This document shows positions 9,288-18,384 of a stretch of 64,000 nucleotides of DNA, one piece after another (the first letter of the stretch is position 1; each line of letters starts with the position of its first letter). A program made the translations under genes and the position numbers. Below the pieces are notes generated by a model. The model searched no databases, had not been told where the DNA came from, and saw nothing but the letters and a program-made list of their open reading frames with translations. Where the stretch lies: positions 43,318 through 107,317 of the forward strand of contig NZ_CAKMMF010000022.1 in the NCBI RefSeq assembly GCF_927798095.1. Direction: 5' to 3'. The stretch is from Paenibacillus plantiphilus. GTDB taxonomy: Bacteria > Bacillota > Bacilli > Paenibacillales > Paenibacillaceae.

Positions 9288-9683
9288 CTAGACGGTAAAC
9301 AGACTGCTGCCAATTCCAATACACATAAGTAGTATGTAAAAGACGCCCATCAGAAAAAATCCCATCCGCCAAATCGCGCGCGCAACCCGCTTCATATCTA
9401 CATTGCCCTTCGAGCGATACTGCACATTGCCAAGCAATCCTCCGCCCAGCAGCATGATGAGAATGATGCCATACAGCCCGAACGAGCTGTCAAAAATACG
9501 ATTAAACAGGACGGCGACACAGCCGATCAGAAGCACTGTCGTTACATCCATTGCCAAACGGAACGCTTTCTTGCGATCTCCAGAATAGGCCCCATATCCG
9601 AAATAAATAAGTAGAAAAGGAACGATCGGAATGACGGCCAGAGATGCATAGACATGTTTGATACTCTCCCAAATCAATTGCAT
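9288..9683 (-). CDS. DUF3397 family membrane protein
   Basis: 131 residues with four predicted membrane helices (about 14-30, 45-62, 70-88 and 106-126). The GNVQYRSKGNVDMKRVARAIW loop between helices 3 and 4 is typical of the family. Function is unknown. It follows panE by 22 bp and probably shares its transcript, which then ends at the terminator just downstream. A GAGGGGCGG site precedes the ATG. Confidence 0.85.
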   Translation of the reverse strand: MQLIWESIKHVYASLAVIPIVPFLLIYFGYGAYSGDRKKAFRLAMDVTTVLLIGCVAVLFNRIFDSSFGLYGIILIMLLGGGLLGNVQYRSKGNVDMKRVARAIWRMGFFLMGVFYILLMCIGIGSSLFTV

Positions 9684-9705
9684 GACGGTCCGCCCCTCTT
9701 TCGAT

Positions 9706-10641
9706 TCAGTTCAATGTTAGCGCTTTTACTATTGTGATCAGTGCATCATTAAGCGGTGTCTTGAGACCATGCTCTCTAGCAATCGTGGCAATGCCTCCGT
9801 TGATGGAATCAATTTCGGTCATCCGACCGGATTTCACATCCGCAAGCATGGAGGATTCATTCCGCGCCGTTCGTCTGCAGACGGTAAGAAGCCGTTCCCA
9901 AGCATCCCCGTCTCCATTCATGCCTCCAGCAATCAGTGCCGCTTCACTTTCAGCGTGAAGGGCGGCCATGAGCTGTCTTCGGCCGGGATCGGCTGGCAGT
10001 TCTCCGTTCGTTACTCCGAAAATGGCCGACAATGGATTGATGACAGCATTTATCAGCAATTTTTGGTAGACACGATTAACCATCTCATTCGACATCAAGC
10101 CTTCAATTCCTGCCGCTTCGAGTATATCCAACAACATTTTTTGCGTTGCCAACGTCTCTGCAGCCGCTTGCTGCCACATTCCGAATACGAGTTCCCCTGC
10201 CCCGGTATGCCTTACCGCCGCTTCATTCGTGCGGAGCGCGCCCTCTGTTGAAATCGCGGCATAAAGCTGTGTTTCCGGGAGCGCTTCCCGAAGTCTCTCC
10301 ATATGGCCAATGCCGTTCTGCAAGCATAGAACTGAAGCGCCGCCGGAGCCTAGCCTTGCAAGGGCGGTCAACAAATCATCGGTGAGATGCGTTTGCTTGA
10401 CGGTTAGCCAGATCCAATCCTCTGATTCTGCGACTTCCCTGAGCTCTGCAATCGGCTTCGCCTGTACAGGAACAGCATGCTTTGCTCCTGAACCATATGC
10501 CTCGAATAAAATGCCTTTACGGCCCAGCGCTTCTGCTTGCGCAGCTGTTCGTGTCAGCATCGTAACGTTCACAGAGGCGCGTGCGAGCCGGGAAGCGTAC
10601 ATAAGCCCGATTGCTCCTGCCCCAACTATCCATATTCGCAA
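9706..10641 (-). CDS. panE: 2-dehydropantoate 2-reductase
   Basis: 311 residues. It reduces ketopantoate to pantoate with NADPH in pantothenate and CoA synthesis. The N-terminal Rossmann motif IVGAGAIGLMYA begins at residue 4, and the C-terminal domain carries NRVYQKLLINAVINPLSA with the catalytic lysine. The start is a TTG at 10641 with an AAGGGAAG site. No in-frame ATG lies close enough, and the Rossmann strand fixes the N-terminus here. In Bacillus the panE paralogue ylbQ lies between rsfA (ylbO) and bshC, as it does here. Confidence 0.93.
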   Translation of the reverse strand: MRIWIVGAGAIGLMYASRLARASVNVTMLTRTAAQAEALGRKGILFEAYGSGAKHAVPVQAKPIAELREVAESEDWIWLTVKQTHLTDDLLTALARLGSGGASVLCLQNGIGHMERLREALPETQLYAAISTEGALRTNEAAVRHTGAGELVFGMWQQAAAETLATQKMLLDILEAAGIEGLMSNEMVNRVYQKLLINAVINPLSAIFGVTNGELPADPGRRQLMAALHAESEAALIAGGMNGDGDAWERLLTVCRRTARNESSMLADVKSGRMTEIDSINGGIATIAREHGLKTPLNDALITIVKALTLN

Positions 10642-10732
10642 TTGTGAATCTTCCCTTCCTCTAGCGCTTCTGCCTCCATGTTACCAGACTTTACAACACA
10701 CTTCGAGGCGTTACAGCCTTCCTCAGCCTGGT

Positions 10733-10789
10733 AAAAAACATGGGGCCGTCACATTAAGTAGCAATCTACTTAATGGACGACCCCATGCA
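10733..10789 (-). terminator. Intrinsic terminator after rsfA
   Basis: A stem of about 22 bp with one bulge (arms CATGGGGCCGTC and CTACTTAATGG at their ends) is followed on the minus strand by six T. The loop is four bases. Confidence 0.9.
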
Positions 10790-10804
10790 GTGCGTGCCGC
10801 AACG

Positions 10805-11452
10805 TTATTCAATGCGTTCCAAATTACCGTTCGCATCCATTTTGAAGCGAGGCTTCGCCTCGTCCTCTTCTGTCAATACTGTTAATCTGCGCGCCCGATC
10901 CATAATCTGAATGAGTGTCTTGTAGTCATCATTAACAGTACGATAATCCGTTTGGACACTGTTGACCTCAAGTGAAAGCTTCGCATTCTGTTCCCTGAGC
11001 GTATATAATTCTTCTTCCCTCTCGCGAAGCTCCCGTTCAAGCGTCTTGATCTGCCTATACAAATCCTGAGAAGTGCCTTTCCATTGACGGAGGAAACGAA
11101 TAACCGTATCAATGGAGAACGATTCTTCCGTTATAGGCTCGCTCTTGTAAGTCCGCTCTTCCGCATCCATCGTACCGACCGATGATACATGAGGAGCTGC
11201 GACATACGCTTGCTTCTTCATATAATTACGTTTCTGCCGCTGCTGCTTCGCTATTTGTATAGCATCTTCATAACGCTTGCGGACACAGCTGTTCCAGCGA
11301 AATCCGCATGCGGCGGAAGTCCGCGCGATCTTCTCTCCTACTTCTTCGAAAGCGGCAAGCTGTGTGCTGCCTTCCCGAATATGGCGGAGAGTCACCTCCG
11401 CCAGGATGAGATCATCATCCGGGCTCCAAGCATCTTGTCTGACTGCTGTCAT
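10805..11452 (-). CDS. rsfA: RsfA family prespore transcription factor
   Basis: 215 residues. The N-terminal Myb/SANT-like segment ([21 protein letters not shown], then [11 protein letters not shown]) is followed by a linker and a long coiled coil (about residues 125-190). In Bacillus RsfA fine-tunes sigma-F-dependent genes in the forespore. The frame extends seven residues upstream, but a GGGAGG site lies 10 bases before the ATG at 11452, so I chose that start. It is monocistronic, with a strong terminator. Confidence 0.88.
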   Translation of the reverse strand: MTAVRQDAWSPDDDLILAEVTLRHIREGSTQLAAFEEVGEKIARTSAACGFRWNSCVRKRYEDAIQIAKQQRQKRNYMKKQAYVAAPHVSSVGTMDAEERTYKSEPITEESFSIDTVIRFLRQWKGTSQDLYRQIKTLERELREREEELYTLREQNAKLSLEVNSVQTDYRTVNDDYKTLIQIMDRARRLTVLTEEDEAKPRFKMDANGNLERIE

Positions 11453-11646
11453 GCAACCATAACCTCCCAACATTAGGCGCTTACTTTATCTCTATGCACT
11501 TGGTAGAGTTCATAGAATCTATCGGATACTAATTTGTATATCCATTTTTTTAATGGCTCATACATGTTTTGATGACAATTGATGCAAACTTGAAATATGG
11601 CTCTGAAACTCGTCAAAAAGTTTGTCATTTCGTCACGATTGTTGGG

Positions 11647-11675
11647 TTTACAGTCGTTACCGTAAACGTTATAAT
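11647..11675 (+). promoter_or_regulatory. Sigma-A-type promoter of DUF2626 gene
   Basis: TTTACA at 11647 and TATAAT at 11670 are separated by 17 bp and lie 45 bp before the ATG. The rest of the 11453-11719 gap shows nothing recognisable. Confidence 0.7.
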
Positions 11676-11719
11676 TGGCAATAGTAATCGGGTCGAAACT
11701 GAAGAAGGGGGATGAAACC

Positions 11720-11956
11720 ATGGCACGCATGTTTCGGGTGCTCGGCTTTTGGACGCTAGTTATTGCTCTTATGTCGTTTGCCGGCGGCATGACTGAGATG
11801 GCGATCTTGTTCTTTGCCCAGACAGTCGCATTTGTCTTGTTAGGGTATTTGAACTTTTCCGAAAGAACCTACATCCTAATGTTCTGGGGTTATATGGTGT
11901 TATCATTTGTTGGCTTCACATATTGGTCCGTTTTTGTAATGGGCAACCCATTCTAA
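11720..11956 (+). CDS. DUF2626 family small membrane protein
   Basis: 78 residues, the usual length of the family. It starts MARMFRVLGFWT, with three hydrophobic helices (about 8-24, 29-44 and 53-73) and a short polar loop SERTY. Function is unknown. The ATG at 11720 has a GAAGGGGG site; the longer open frame upstream has no such site and would run through the -10 element. A terminator follows. Confidence 0.9.
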   Translation: MARMFRVLGFWTLVIALMSFAGGMTEMAILFFAQTVAFVLLGYLNFSERTYILMFWGYMVLSFVGFTYWSVFVMGNPF

Positions 11957-11982
11957 ATACCACATATTACAGCCAAACACAC

Positions 11983-12027
11983 AAAGGGCTGTTTCAGGGG
12001 ACAAGCTACCTGAAACAGCCCTTTTTC
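11983..12027. terminator. Intrinsic terminator between convergent genes
   Basis: A 16-bp perfect stem (11983-11998 with 12009-12024) with a T run on the plus side. It ends the DUF2626 transcript and may also serve the convergent methyltransferase gene. Confidence 0.92.
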
Positions 12028-12038
12028 CTTATCTCCGA

Positions 12039-13220
12039 TCATTTGCGCAGCACCATAACCTTGAATGTCTCACTCATTCCGTCCCCTAGAAGCAACTGGC
12101 GGATGGCTCTGTTCCGCCGTGCGATCTCACCGAAGGGATTGCTCCCATCATGCGGCATAAGATCGTCCAGAACCCCCTGATCCAGTAGAAATTGCCGCTG
12201 CGTGCCGTAATATTCAACTCTCCATCCTGCAGATAGCGCCGCTCGTTCACATGCTGTGAAATTGACATGCGCGGTAATATCCTGCTCGCCGATTGAAACG
12301 AACGGGTCCTCGTGAGCAATATGATTCCGATAACACATCAGAGTGCCCCTCATCCGATAGGGAGCGGCAAGCTCCTTTGCAGAATGTCCGTAGTCAATTA
12401 GAATAACTGCGCCTTCATTGATCCCCTCGCCAAGCTGAGCGATCCAATCCTCGGCTGCCAGATTAACCTCCACCTCTTGTCCATCCCTCAGCTCAATTCC
12501 ATCCCGATGCAATGAATTACAAATTCTCTCCGTTGAAAGCGGCATATATACGTAGCGGAAGCAGCTTGACGCATCCCCCTCGTGCTCATAGCAGACGCCA
12601 AGCTCCCACAACTGTCCTTCCTTCATCACAACGCGATGAACAGGAAATGCATCCAGCAGCTCGTTGGCAAGCACGATCATAGGCTTGCTGCTGACCCAGC
12701 CATCGGCATTGGCCTCCTCGGGAGTCATGAAACGCAGCTTCCAGACCCCTTCATCCTGCTGCTCATCATCAAATGACTTTCTCGCCTCTTCCAAATGGAC
12801 CGGATCGCCATCCACAAGCGTGTAGGTCATATCTCCTCGATCTCTCCATGATACCCCCTGCTTGCGCCACGCATTCAAAATTTGCCGGGATAGCCTGCCT
12901 GTGCCTGCACCCCATTCCGATACATCCCCATAGCCATTATACGATTCCAGAAGGCCAGTAATATAAGATGCGAGCTTATCGCCCAATACGTTGCCAATAC
13001 CGGAGCTCGTATAGAAATCGCCTGACTTGCCTATTCGCACCGCACCCGAGCGGTAATAACCGCTCTCCAAGTCATAGAGACACATAGCCATATATTTATG
13101 AAAGCTGATGCATGAGACGGTTCTCTTGCTTCCGAGCGGATCTATGTACCAGCCAGCAAATTCGGACAGCTCTATCCGGCTCCTGATCCGTTCCACAAGA
13201 GCTTCTGTGCCGCTCACCAT
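12039..13220 (-). CDS. MidA/NDUFAF7-type SAM-dependent methyltransferase
   Basis: 393 residues. The motif GDFYTSSGIGNVLG, the SAM-binding EWGAGTGRLSRQIL (about residues 100-115) and LANELLDAFPVHRV are the hallmarks of the class I methyltransferases homologous to mitochondrial NDUFAF7, an arginine methyltransferase. The bacterial substrate is not known. The open frame continues far upstream, but that part is antisense to the divergent coiled-coil gene. The ATG at 13220 has a GGGAGGCG site. It is transcribed alone and converges on the DUF2626 gene. Confidence 0.87.
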   Translation of the reverse strand: MVSGTEALVERIRSRIELSEFAGWYIDPLGSKRTVSCISFHKYMAMCLYDLESGYYRSGAVRIGKSGDFYTSSGIGNVLGDKLASYITGLLESYNGYGDVSEWGAGTGRLSRQILNAWRKQGVSWRDRGDMTYTLVDGDPVHLEEARKSFDDEQQDEGVWKLRFMTPEEANADGWVSSKPMIVLANELLDAFPVHRVVMKEGQLWELGVCYEHEGDASSCFRYVYMPLSTERICNSLHRDGIELRDGQEVEVNLAAEDWIAQLGEGINEGAVILIDYGHSAKELAAPYRMRGTLMCYRNHIAHEDPFVSIGEQDITAHVNFTACERAALSAGWRVEYYGTQRQFLLDQGVLDDLMPHDGSNPFGEIARRNRAIRQLLLGDGMSETFKVMVLRK

Positions 13221-13323
13221 AAAAACGCCTCCCAAGCAAGGACAAAATTCCCTTTTCAAGATATAATAGATTGATTGCATACATATAGTAGTCCATACAA
13301 CAAGAGATGAAGGGGGAGCCGTT

Positions 13324-14409
13324 GTGAAAGAAATAATACGCCGCCAGACGCTGTCTTGCGCGGTAATCGCACTTGCAGTCTGGCTGACCATCTTCCCCGT
13401 CCTCGCCCAATCTCCCGAAGATGAAGAGGTAAGACAAATATTAGAGAAAAGCCTTTCTTTAGTTGAGCTGGACAAAGAAATTGATCGAATAGCCGAACAG
13501 CAGCAGCTGGTTGCGGCACGGATGAAACAGTCCAATGAAGAGCTTGTGCAGCAGGAACAGGTCATCGACACACAGCGCGATGATGTCGGCCGAGTGCTTC
13601 GCTCCTATTATACCGGTGACCGGAATGTGCTTATAAACGCGCTGTTCTCGGCTCATTCCCTTCGGGATTTTTTCACCATGATGGACTATGTTAACATTAT
13701 CTTTTCTAATGATCACAATACATTGAACAGCTATTTGAAACAATACCAGGACATAAAAAAAGTCATCAAGGAGCTGGGAGAGCAATCCCGGCAGCTTGAT
13801 GAGGTCGAGACTCGGTTAAGCGCGCAGCGGCAGCGCGTTCTTGCCCTGCAGCTGGATGTAGATGACAAGCTGAGCGGACGATCAGATGCAGACAGGCTGC
13901 ATCTGATGATCGAAGAGCTTACAGGCTTCTGGAAGAATGTCGGTCTCTACGAGGTGAAGCGCTACTTCAAGGCTCTTGCCGGTGCGATGAAGGAGATGCC
14001 AAGCTGGGTTCAGGGCAATAAAGACATGCTCGAAATCAACGGCTTCAACTACACACTAACGGTGCAAGAAGCGGAACTTAATGCATTTCTGCGCGAGCAG
14101 AATGAGCTGTTCAACAATTTCGCCTTTCAATTCAAGCAGGATACCGTTACCGTTACAGGCCAGCGGGATGGGCTGGAGGTGACGATATCCGGTCATTACA
14201 CCGTAGAGGAAGAGCCCCAGAACGGAATTCGGTTCCATGTCGATGAACTCATATTCAACGGGCTTGCCTTGCCGGATACGACGAAGCAGTCGCTAGAGAA
14301 GGAATTCGATCTTGGCTTCTATCCTGGAAAGATCGTTAACTTTCTCAAGACCAAATCTGTCGTCATCGAAGAGGGCAAGCTAATCGTCAAGCTCTCCATT
14401 AGTCTATAG
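13324..14409 (+). CDS. Secreted coiled-coil protein, function unknown
   Basis: 361 residues. A signal peptide (about residues 1-29, cleavage near VLAQS) is followed by a coiled coil (about 35-80), a segment RSYYTGDRNVLINALFSAHSLRDFF, a second coiled coil (about 125-165), and a C-terminal domain that looks like a beta-rich fold (about 240-361). The first half resembles the N-terminal coiled coils of PcsB/CwlO-type secreted proteins, but there is no peptidase domain. The start is a GTG at 13324 after GGGGGAG. Its last 11 bases overlap the end of the convergent solute-binding protein gene. Confidence 0.8.
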   Translation: MKEIIRRQTLSCAVIALAVWLTIFPVLAQSPEDEEVRQILEKSLSLVELDKEIDRIAEQQQLVAARMKQSNEELVQQEQVIDTQRDDVGRVLRSYYTGDRNVLINALFSAHSLRDFFTMMDYVNIIFSNDHNTLNSYLKQYQDIKKVIKELGEQSRQLDEVETRLSAQRQRVLALQLDVDDKLSGRSDADRLHLMIEELTGFWKNVGLYEVKRYFKALAGAMKEMPSWVQGNKDMLEINGFNYTLTVQEAELNAFLREQNELFNNFAFQFKQDTVTVTGQRDGLEVTISGHYTVEEEPQNGIRFHVDELIFNGLALPDTTKQSLEKEFDLGFYPGKIVNFLKTKSVVIEEGKLIVKLSISL

Positions 14410-15796
14410 CCCCTTCTGCGGCGTCTTCACGGCGCCGCTTTCTTCCCTCTTGTCCATTCCACTCCCTGATTAAGTACTCAGCCTGCTCCGCATTGGAGAG
14501 CCCAAGCATAGGACTGCTCCACAGCTGCTGCCATTTCTTCCACCGTTCCGACCACAAGGGGTCAGGTCTAAACACGGGCTGCTGCAACGGCTCCACAATC
14601 CAATTAGGCGGACGACTTACAATCGGTTTCGATACATATTCCTTTGTATAGACAGAATGTCTTGTCGGAAGCTTGCCGAGCTCACCGTAACGATCTAATT
14701 GACGGGAAGACGTCGTCATAATATTGATCCATTGACGTGAACGCTGCAATTGGCTCGTCTGAGACATGACGACAAAGCTTCTTCCCCCATCCCAGGAAAA
14801 TGAAGGAACACCTGAAACTACATTCATCCCGTTCAGCTCCTCGCCAGACAACTGCTTATACTGCGACCAAGGCATAACAGCCGAGAGCAGATTGCCGTCT
14901 CGGAACTGTTGAAGAAGCTCCGCCTTCTCATGACCCGGATCAAGACTCGAAGACTCCATCAGCGCAAATCTGATCTGCGCCTTCATAACGTCGTTGAACA
15001 GAGACAGATTAGCCGATTCTGCAATAGAACCCGTGAAAGCACCCAGCCAGGCTGCCATATGCGCAGCGCTGCCTGTGTGCATATTGACCGCTTTCAACGA
15101 AGGATTCGACTTACTCATCCCGGTGAACAAGGAATGAAAGCCCTCCCAAGTTGCAGGAGGCTTCTGCCCGACAATATTCAGCAGCTCCTGGTTCCAGACC
15201 ATCACAATCGGATCGCTGTCCACTGGCACTCCCCAAATCGATCCATTCCAAAGAAGCGGTTCTGTTAGCGCTTTCAAATGGTCGACGAGCGAGTCTCTTG
15301 CATACAGATCATCCATCGGCAGCAGGAAGCCATTCACCGCGAACTCCTGTACCAGATGATTATCCATTACTATAATATCAAATGACCCGCCCAACTGAGC
15401 TGATTGCAGCCAGGACTCATATGCTTCGTCTTTATTGAAATTGGTTAGTTCAACTTCCAAATCGGGATATTCATTCCCGATCTCTATATTGACTCTTTCC
15501 CAATACTGAAATTCGCGATCATCCATAGAGACAGCAACTTGAATCGGTGCAGCTTCATCATGGACATTATCAAGCCTCTGCGGCTGATATTCATATGGAA
15601 TACCCTCCAAGGTCGCCTTCATTGAACCAGAGCTGCCAAGCATCTGGACAAGCAGCACACCGCATATCGTGAACAGGGCCATTAGAAACAGCATGTATTT
15701 CCTGCGTGCCACCTTTCCCTTCCTTTCCAACTTTTGACCTAATATCCATTGTAGCAAGAAAGCGCTGTCTTGTCGCCTGTCATTTGGGAAGCTCAT
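14399..15796 (-). CDS. Extracellular solute-binding protein (family 1-like), membrane anchored
   Basis: 465 residues. A short cytoplasmic part and one hydrophobic segment (about 35-53, MLFLMALFTICGVLLVQML) anchor the protein. The segment has no lipobox cysteine in position, unlike most solute-binding proteins. The rest has the type 1 binding-protein pattern: FDIIVMDNHLVQEFAVNG, then GVPVDSDPIVMVWNQELL and VVSGVPSFSWDGGRSFVVM. Such proteins bind sugars or oligosaccharides for an ABC importer, but no permease or ATPase gene is nearby, so the partner is unknown. The ATG has a GGGGGAA site. Its tail overlaps the convergent gene by 11 bp. Confidence 0.85.
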   Translation of the reverse strand: MSFPNDRRQDSAFLLQWILGQKLERKGKVARRKYMLFLMALFTICGVLLVQMLGSSGSMKATLEGIPYEYQPQRLDNVHDEAAPIQVAVSMDDREFQYWERVNIEIGNEYPDLEVELTNFNKDEAYESWLQSAQLGGSFDIIVMDNHLVQEFAVNGFLLPMDDLYARDSLVDHLKALTEPLLWNGSIWGVPVDSDPIVMVWNQELLNIVGQKPPATWEGFHSLFTGMSKSNPSLKAVNMHTGSAAHMAAWLGAFTGSIAESANLSLFNDVMKAQIRFALMESSSLDPGHEKAELLQQFRDGNLLSAVMPWSQYKQLSGEELNGMNVVSGVPSFSWDGGRSFVVMSQTSQLQRSRQWINIMTTSSRQLDRYGELGKLPTRHSVYTKEYVSKPIVSRPPNWIVEPLQQPVFRPDPLWSERWKKWQQLWSSPMLGLSNAEQAEYLIREWNGQEGRKRRREDAAEGAID

Positions 15797-15858
15797 TGCT
15801 TCCCCCGCCTTCTTCCGTCATAATGAACGGTAACAAGGATAAGGTGGGAGAACGCCGC

Positions 15859-16356
15859 ATGCAACCACTGTACAGCGTTGAGCTTCATTTGCCGGACGAC
15901 AAGCTGCCGGGCTATTACGCGCAAATTGTAAAAGGAATTGCAAATACCGTAACAGTTGTCGATCGGGACAAAACACTGTTGTTCGTGAAAAGCGCCGCAG
16001 ACGCCGATGCGGTCGAAACCTTCGCAGAGCGCTACCGGGTCGAGTGTGACCGAGGAATCTGGCTGCAATTGGATGGTGCTTGGAAGCTAAGCGACCGGCT
16101 GTTCACGGACTATGGACTGCAAACTCGCTTCGGCAATCATTATCTCGATCTTGCACTCGCCGCTATCGTCGCGATATCTGCTGAGGGTCCTGAGTCCGAT
16201 CTGCCCTCGGCACTGCTGCAGGCAGAGGAGCATGCAATTGCAGCCGCACAATCGCAAGAAGACGGCCAGCAGCTGCTTGCTGTTGACCGTCATCAGATTG
16301 AGCTTATTCAAGGCATAGCCCGTGCGTACAAGTGCAAGTGTCATTCTGTCCTATAA
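15859..16356 (+). CDS. Conserved hypothetical protein, possible YlaL-like
   Basis: 165 residues with no membrane segment or signal. It begins MQPLYSVELHLPDD and ends with a CKCHSVL tail. The ATG at 15859 has GGTGGGAG eight bases upstream; the upstream part of the open frame is antisense to the solute-binding protein. It converges on the PIN-PhoH gene with only two bases between the stop codons. In Bacillus subtilis ylaJ-ylaK-ylaL are neighbours, and here ylaJ- and ylaK-like genes are adjacent, so a YlaL relationship is possible by synteny only. I do not recognise the sequence. Confidence 0.7.
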   Translation: MQPLYSVELHLPDDKLPGYYAQIVKGIANTVTVVDRDKTLLFVKSAADADAVETFAERYRVECDRGIWLQLDGAWKLSDRLFTDYGLQTRFGNHYLDLALAAIVAISAEGPESDLPSALLQAEEHAIAAAQSQEDGQQLLAVDRHQIELIQGIARAYKCKCHSVL

Positions 16357-16358
16357 TG

Positions 16359-17690
16359 CTACAGCAAATCAGCGGCCAATTGGGCGAGCTTGGAGCGCTC
16401 TCCCTTCTCAAGCGTCATATGGCCGCTTATGCCCTCCTGCTTGAACCGCTCTACAATATGCGTAAGACCGTTGCTTATGGCATCCAGATACGGATGGTCA
16501 ATCTGCTCCGGATCGCCCATGAGCACGATTTTGCTGCCCTCTCCAACCCGCGAGACGATTGTTTTCACTTCATGCCGGGTCAGATTCTGCGCTTCATCAA
16601 TGATAATAAACTGCCCTGGTATCGAACGGCCGCGAATATAGGTCAGAGCCTCCACCTGTATACTGCCAAGTCCCATTAATATTTTATCGATGTCACCAGA
16701 TTTCTTCGTATCGAACAGAAACTCCAGATTGTCATAGATCGGCTGCATCCAAGGCCTTAGCTTCTCTTCCTTCTCACCCGGCAAATATCCGATATCCTTG
16801 CCCATAGGAACAACTGGCCTGGCAATAAGCAGCTTCTTGTACTTATGCTCATCCTCGACCTTCATAAGGCCGGCTGCCAGCGCCAGCAGCGTCTTGCCTG
16901 TTCCTGCCTTGCCTGTCAGCGTTACGAGCGGTATATCGTCGTTTAGAAGCAGCTCAAGCGCCATTCTCTGCTGTGCGTTGCGGGCCGTAATGCCCCAGAT
17001 AGGATCATTGCTCAAATAAAGCGGCTCCAATTTCGTTCCGTCTCCGCTAACCTTGAGCAGAGCAGATTTGGACGTGCCCATCTCATCGCGCAGAATAACA
17101 AATTCATTCGGATAAAGCACAGTCGCAAGATTCATATTTTTAACGGTCAAAAACCGATACGTATAAAATTCATCTATGATGGCCGGATGGACAAACAGCG
17201 TCAAATAACCAGCATACACCTCTGAAGGAACGACCGCCCGGTCCGACAAGTAATCCTGAGCGCTCAAGCCGAGCACATCAGCCTTGATTCGAACAAGCAC
17301 ATCCTTGCTGACGATGACGACCGGTCTGGGCGCCTCCTTCTCCTGCTCCTCCAGATGATAATTCAAAGCTACGGCGAGAATCCGGTTGTCGTTAGACATT
17401 TCCCCGAACATTTCCTGCAGCCGCACGAAGCTTCGATGGTTGAGCTCCACCTTCAGCAGCCCCCCATTATCCAGCTCAATTCCTTCATGGAGGCGTCCGC
17501 TTTCACGCATATGATCAAGCAGTCTGGAAACAGAGCGCGCATTGCGCCCCAATTCGTCGGCCAGCCTTTTCTTCGAATCAATCTCTTCCAACACCACTGC
17601 GGGGATAATAATTTCATTATCGTCAAATGCTGTTATCGCTTGCGGGTCATGTAAGAGCACATTCGTATCGAGTACAAATATTTTCTTCAT
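16359..17690 (-). CDS. ylaK: PIN-PhoH fusion ATPase (YlaK/PhoH2 type)
   Basis: 443 residues. The N-terminal PIN ribonuclease domain (about 1-150) starts KIFVLDTNVLLHDP with acidic residues of the PIN active site. The C-terminal PhoH ATPase domain (about 230-443) has the Walker A motif TLTGKAGTGKTLLA and the Walker B motif FIIIDEAQNL. PhoH2 proteins of this layout have RNA helicase and ribonuclease activity in other species; the cellular role here is inferred. A GGAGGG site precedes the ATG. It is divergent from the ylaJ-type lipoprotein gene. A second PhoH without a PIN domain is at 52.5 kb. Confidence 0.93.
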   Translation of the reverse strand: MKKIFVLDTNVLLHDPQAITAFDDNEIIIPAVVLEEIDSKKRLADELGRNARSVSRLLDHMRESGRLHEGIELDNGGLLKVELNHRSFVRLQEMFGEMSNDNRILAVALNYHLEEQEKEAPRPVVIVSKDVLVRIKADVLGLSAQDYLSDRAVVPSEVYAGYLTLFVHPAIIDEFYTYRFLTVKNMNLATVLYPNEFVILRDEMGTSKSALLKVSGDGTKLEPLYLSNDPIWGITARNAQQRMALELLLNDDIPLVTLTGKAGTGKTLLALAAGLMKVEDEHKYKKLLIARPVVPMGKDIGYLPGEKEEKLRPWMQPIYDNLEFLFDTKKSGDIDKILMGLGSIQVEALTYIRGRSIPGQFIIIDEAQNLTRHEVKTIVSRVGEGSKIVLMGDPEQIDHPYLDAISNGLTHIVERFKQEGISGHMTLEKGERSKLAQLAADLL

Positions 17691-17802
17691 CTTAATCCCT
17701 CCTGGCGCTGGAATTTCGTTTCAAAGGCATACATAGTGAAACCCGCTTAGGGCAACCTATACTCGAACAGACAATGCGATAAGGAAAGGTCAGGTGGCCA
17801 TA

Positions 17803-18318
17803 ATGCGCAAGCGGCTAGTATCGGCTGTTGTCCTTTGCTTGCTGGCGACAGGCTGCGGTACTGTCGCTCGCAATGAGACATCACCCTCTCCACAGAATGA
17901 TGAGCGTGTGCGCGCGCAGCAGAGCGCTCCACGCAAGGAAACCATTAAAGACTCGAAGAAGGTCGCCGCTCATCTGGAATCATTGGCGCTGCATGTTCCC
18001 GGCGTAAAGAGCGCACATTGTGTTGTGTTCCAGAATACCGCAATTGTCGGTATTAATGTCAATGGCACTTTGGAACGCTCGCGAGTGGGTACAATCAAAT
18101 ATGCGGTTGCTGAAGCACTGCGCAAGGATCCCTATGGCATTAATGCGCTGGTAACTGCAGATATTGATTTGTCCAATCGATTGCAGGAGGTTCGCAAGGA
18201 CTTTCAGCGCGGCCGTCCAATTAGCGGATTCGCTGAGGAGATGGCTGATATCATCGGACGTATCGTTCCTCAGATGCCGCGTGATACGAAACCTAGAACC
18301 GAACCGCGATCCAAATAA
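17803..18318 (+). CDS. ylaJ: YhcN/YlaJ family sporulation lipoprotein
   Basis: 171 residues. A lipoprotein signal ends in the lipobox ATGC (cysteine about residue 18). A polar linker leads to the YhcN/YlaJ domain (about 50-140), with HVPGVKSAHCVVFQNTAIVG and the NRLQEVRKDF segment. Members are spore-associated lipoproteins involved in germination or cortex in Bacillus. A GTG at 17794 is an alternative start; the ATG at 17803 has AGGTGG at good spacing. It is followed by a perfect palindromic terminator. Confidence 0.88.
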   Translation: MRKRLVSAVVLCLLATGCGTVARNETSPSPQNDERVRAQQSAPRKETIKDSKKVAAHLESLALHVPGVKSAHCVVFQNTAIVGINVNGTLERSRVGTIKYAVAEALRKDPYGINALVTADIDLSNRLQEVRKDFQRGRPISGFAEEMADIIGRIVPQMPRDTKPRTEPRSK

Positions 18319-18350
18319 GTTTTTGTAAAGGCGAGAACCCCATAAGATCA

Positions 18351-18384
18351 CAAAAAGCCTAGTGAATATTCACTAGGCTTTCTT
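18351..18384. terminator. Palindromic bidirectional terminator
   Basis: AAAGCCTAGTGAA pairs with TTCACTAGGCTTT almost without a loop. It serves the plus-strand ylaJ-type gene and includes the stop codon of the convergent minus-strand gene. Confidence 0.85.

Noticed and set aside
13221..13571. N-terminal extension of the MidA-type gene
   Set aside because: Antisense to the start of the coiled-coil gene; Ser/Cys-rich nonsense composition, and a good start with a ribosome binding site exists at 13220.
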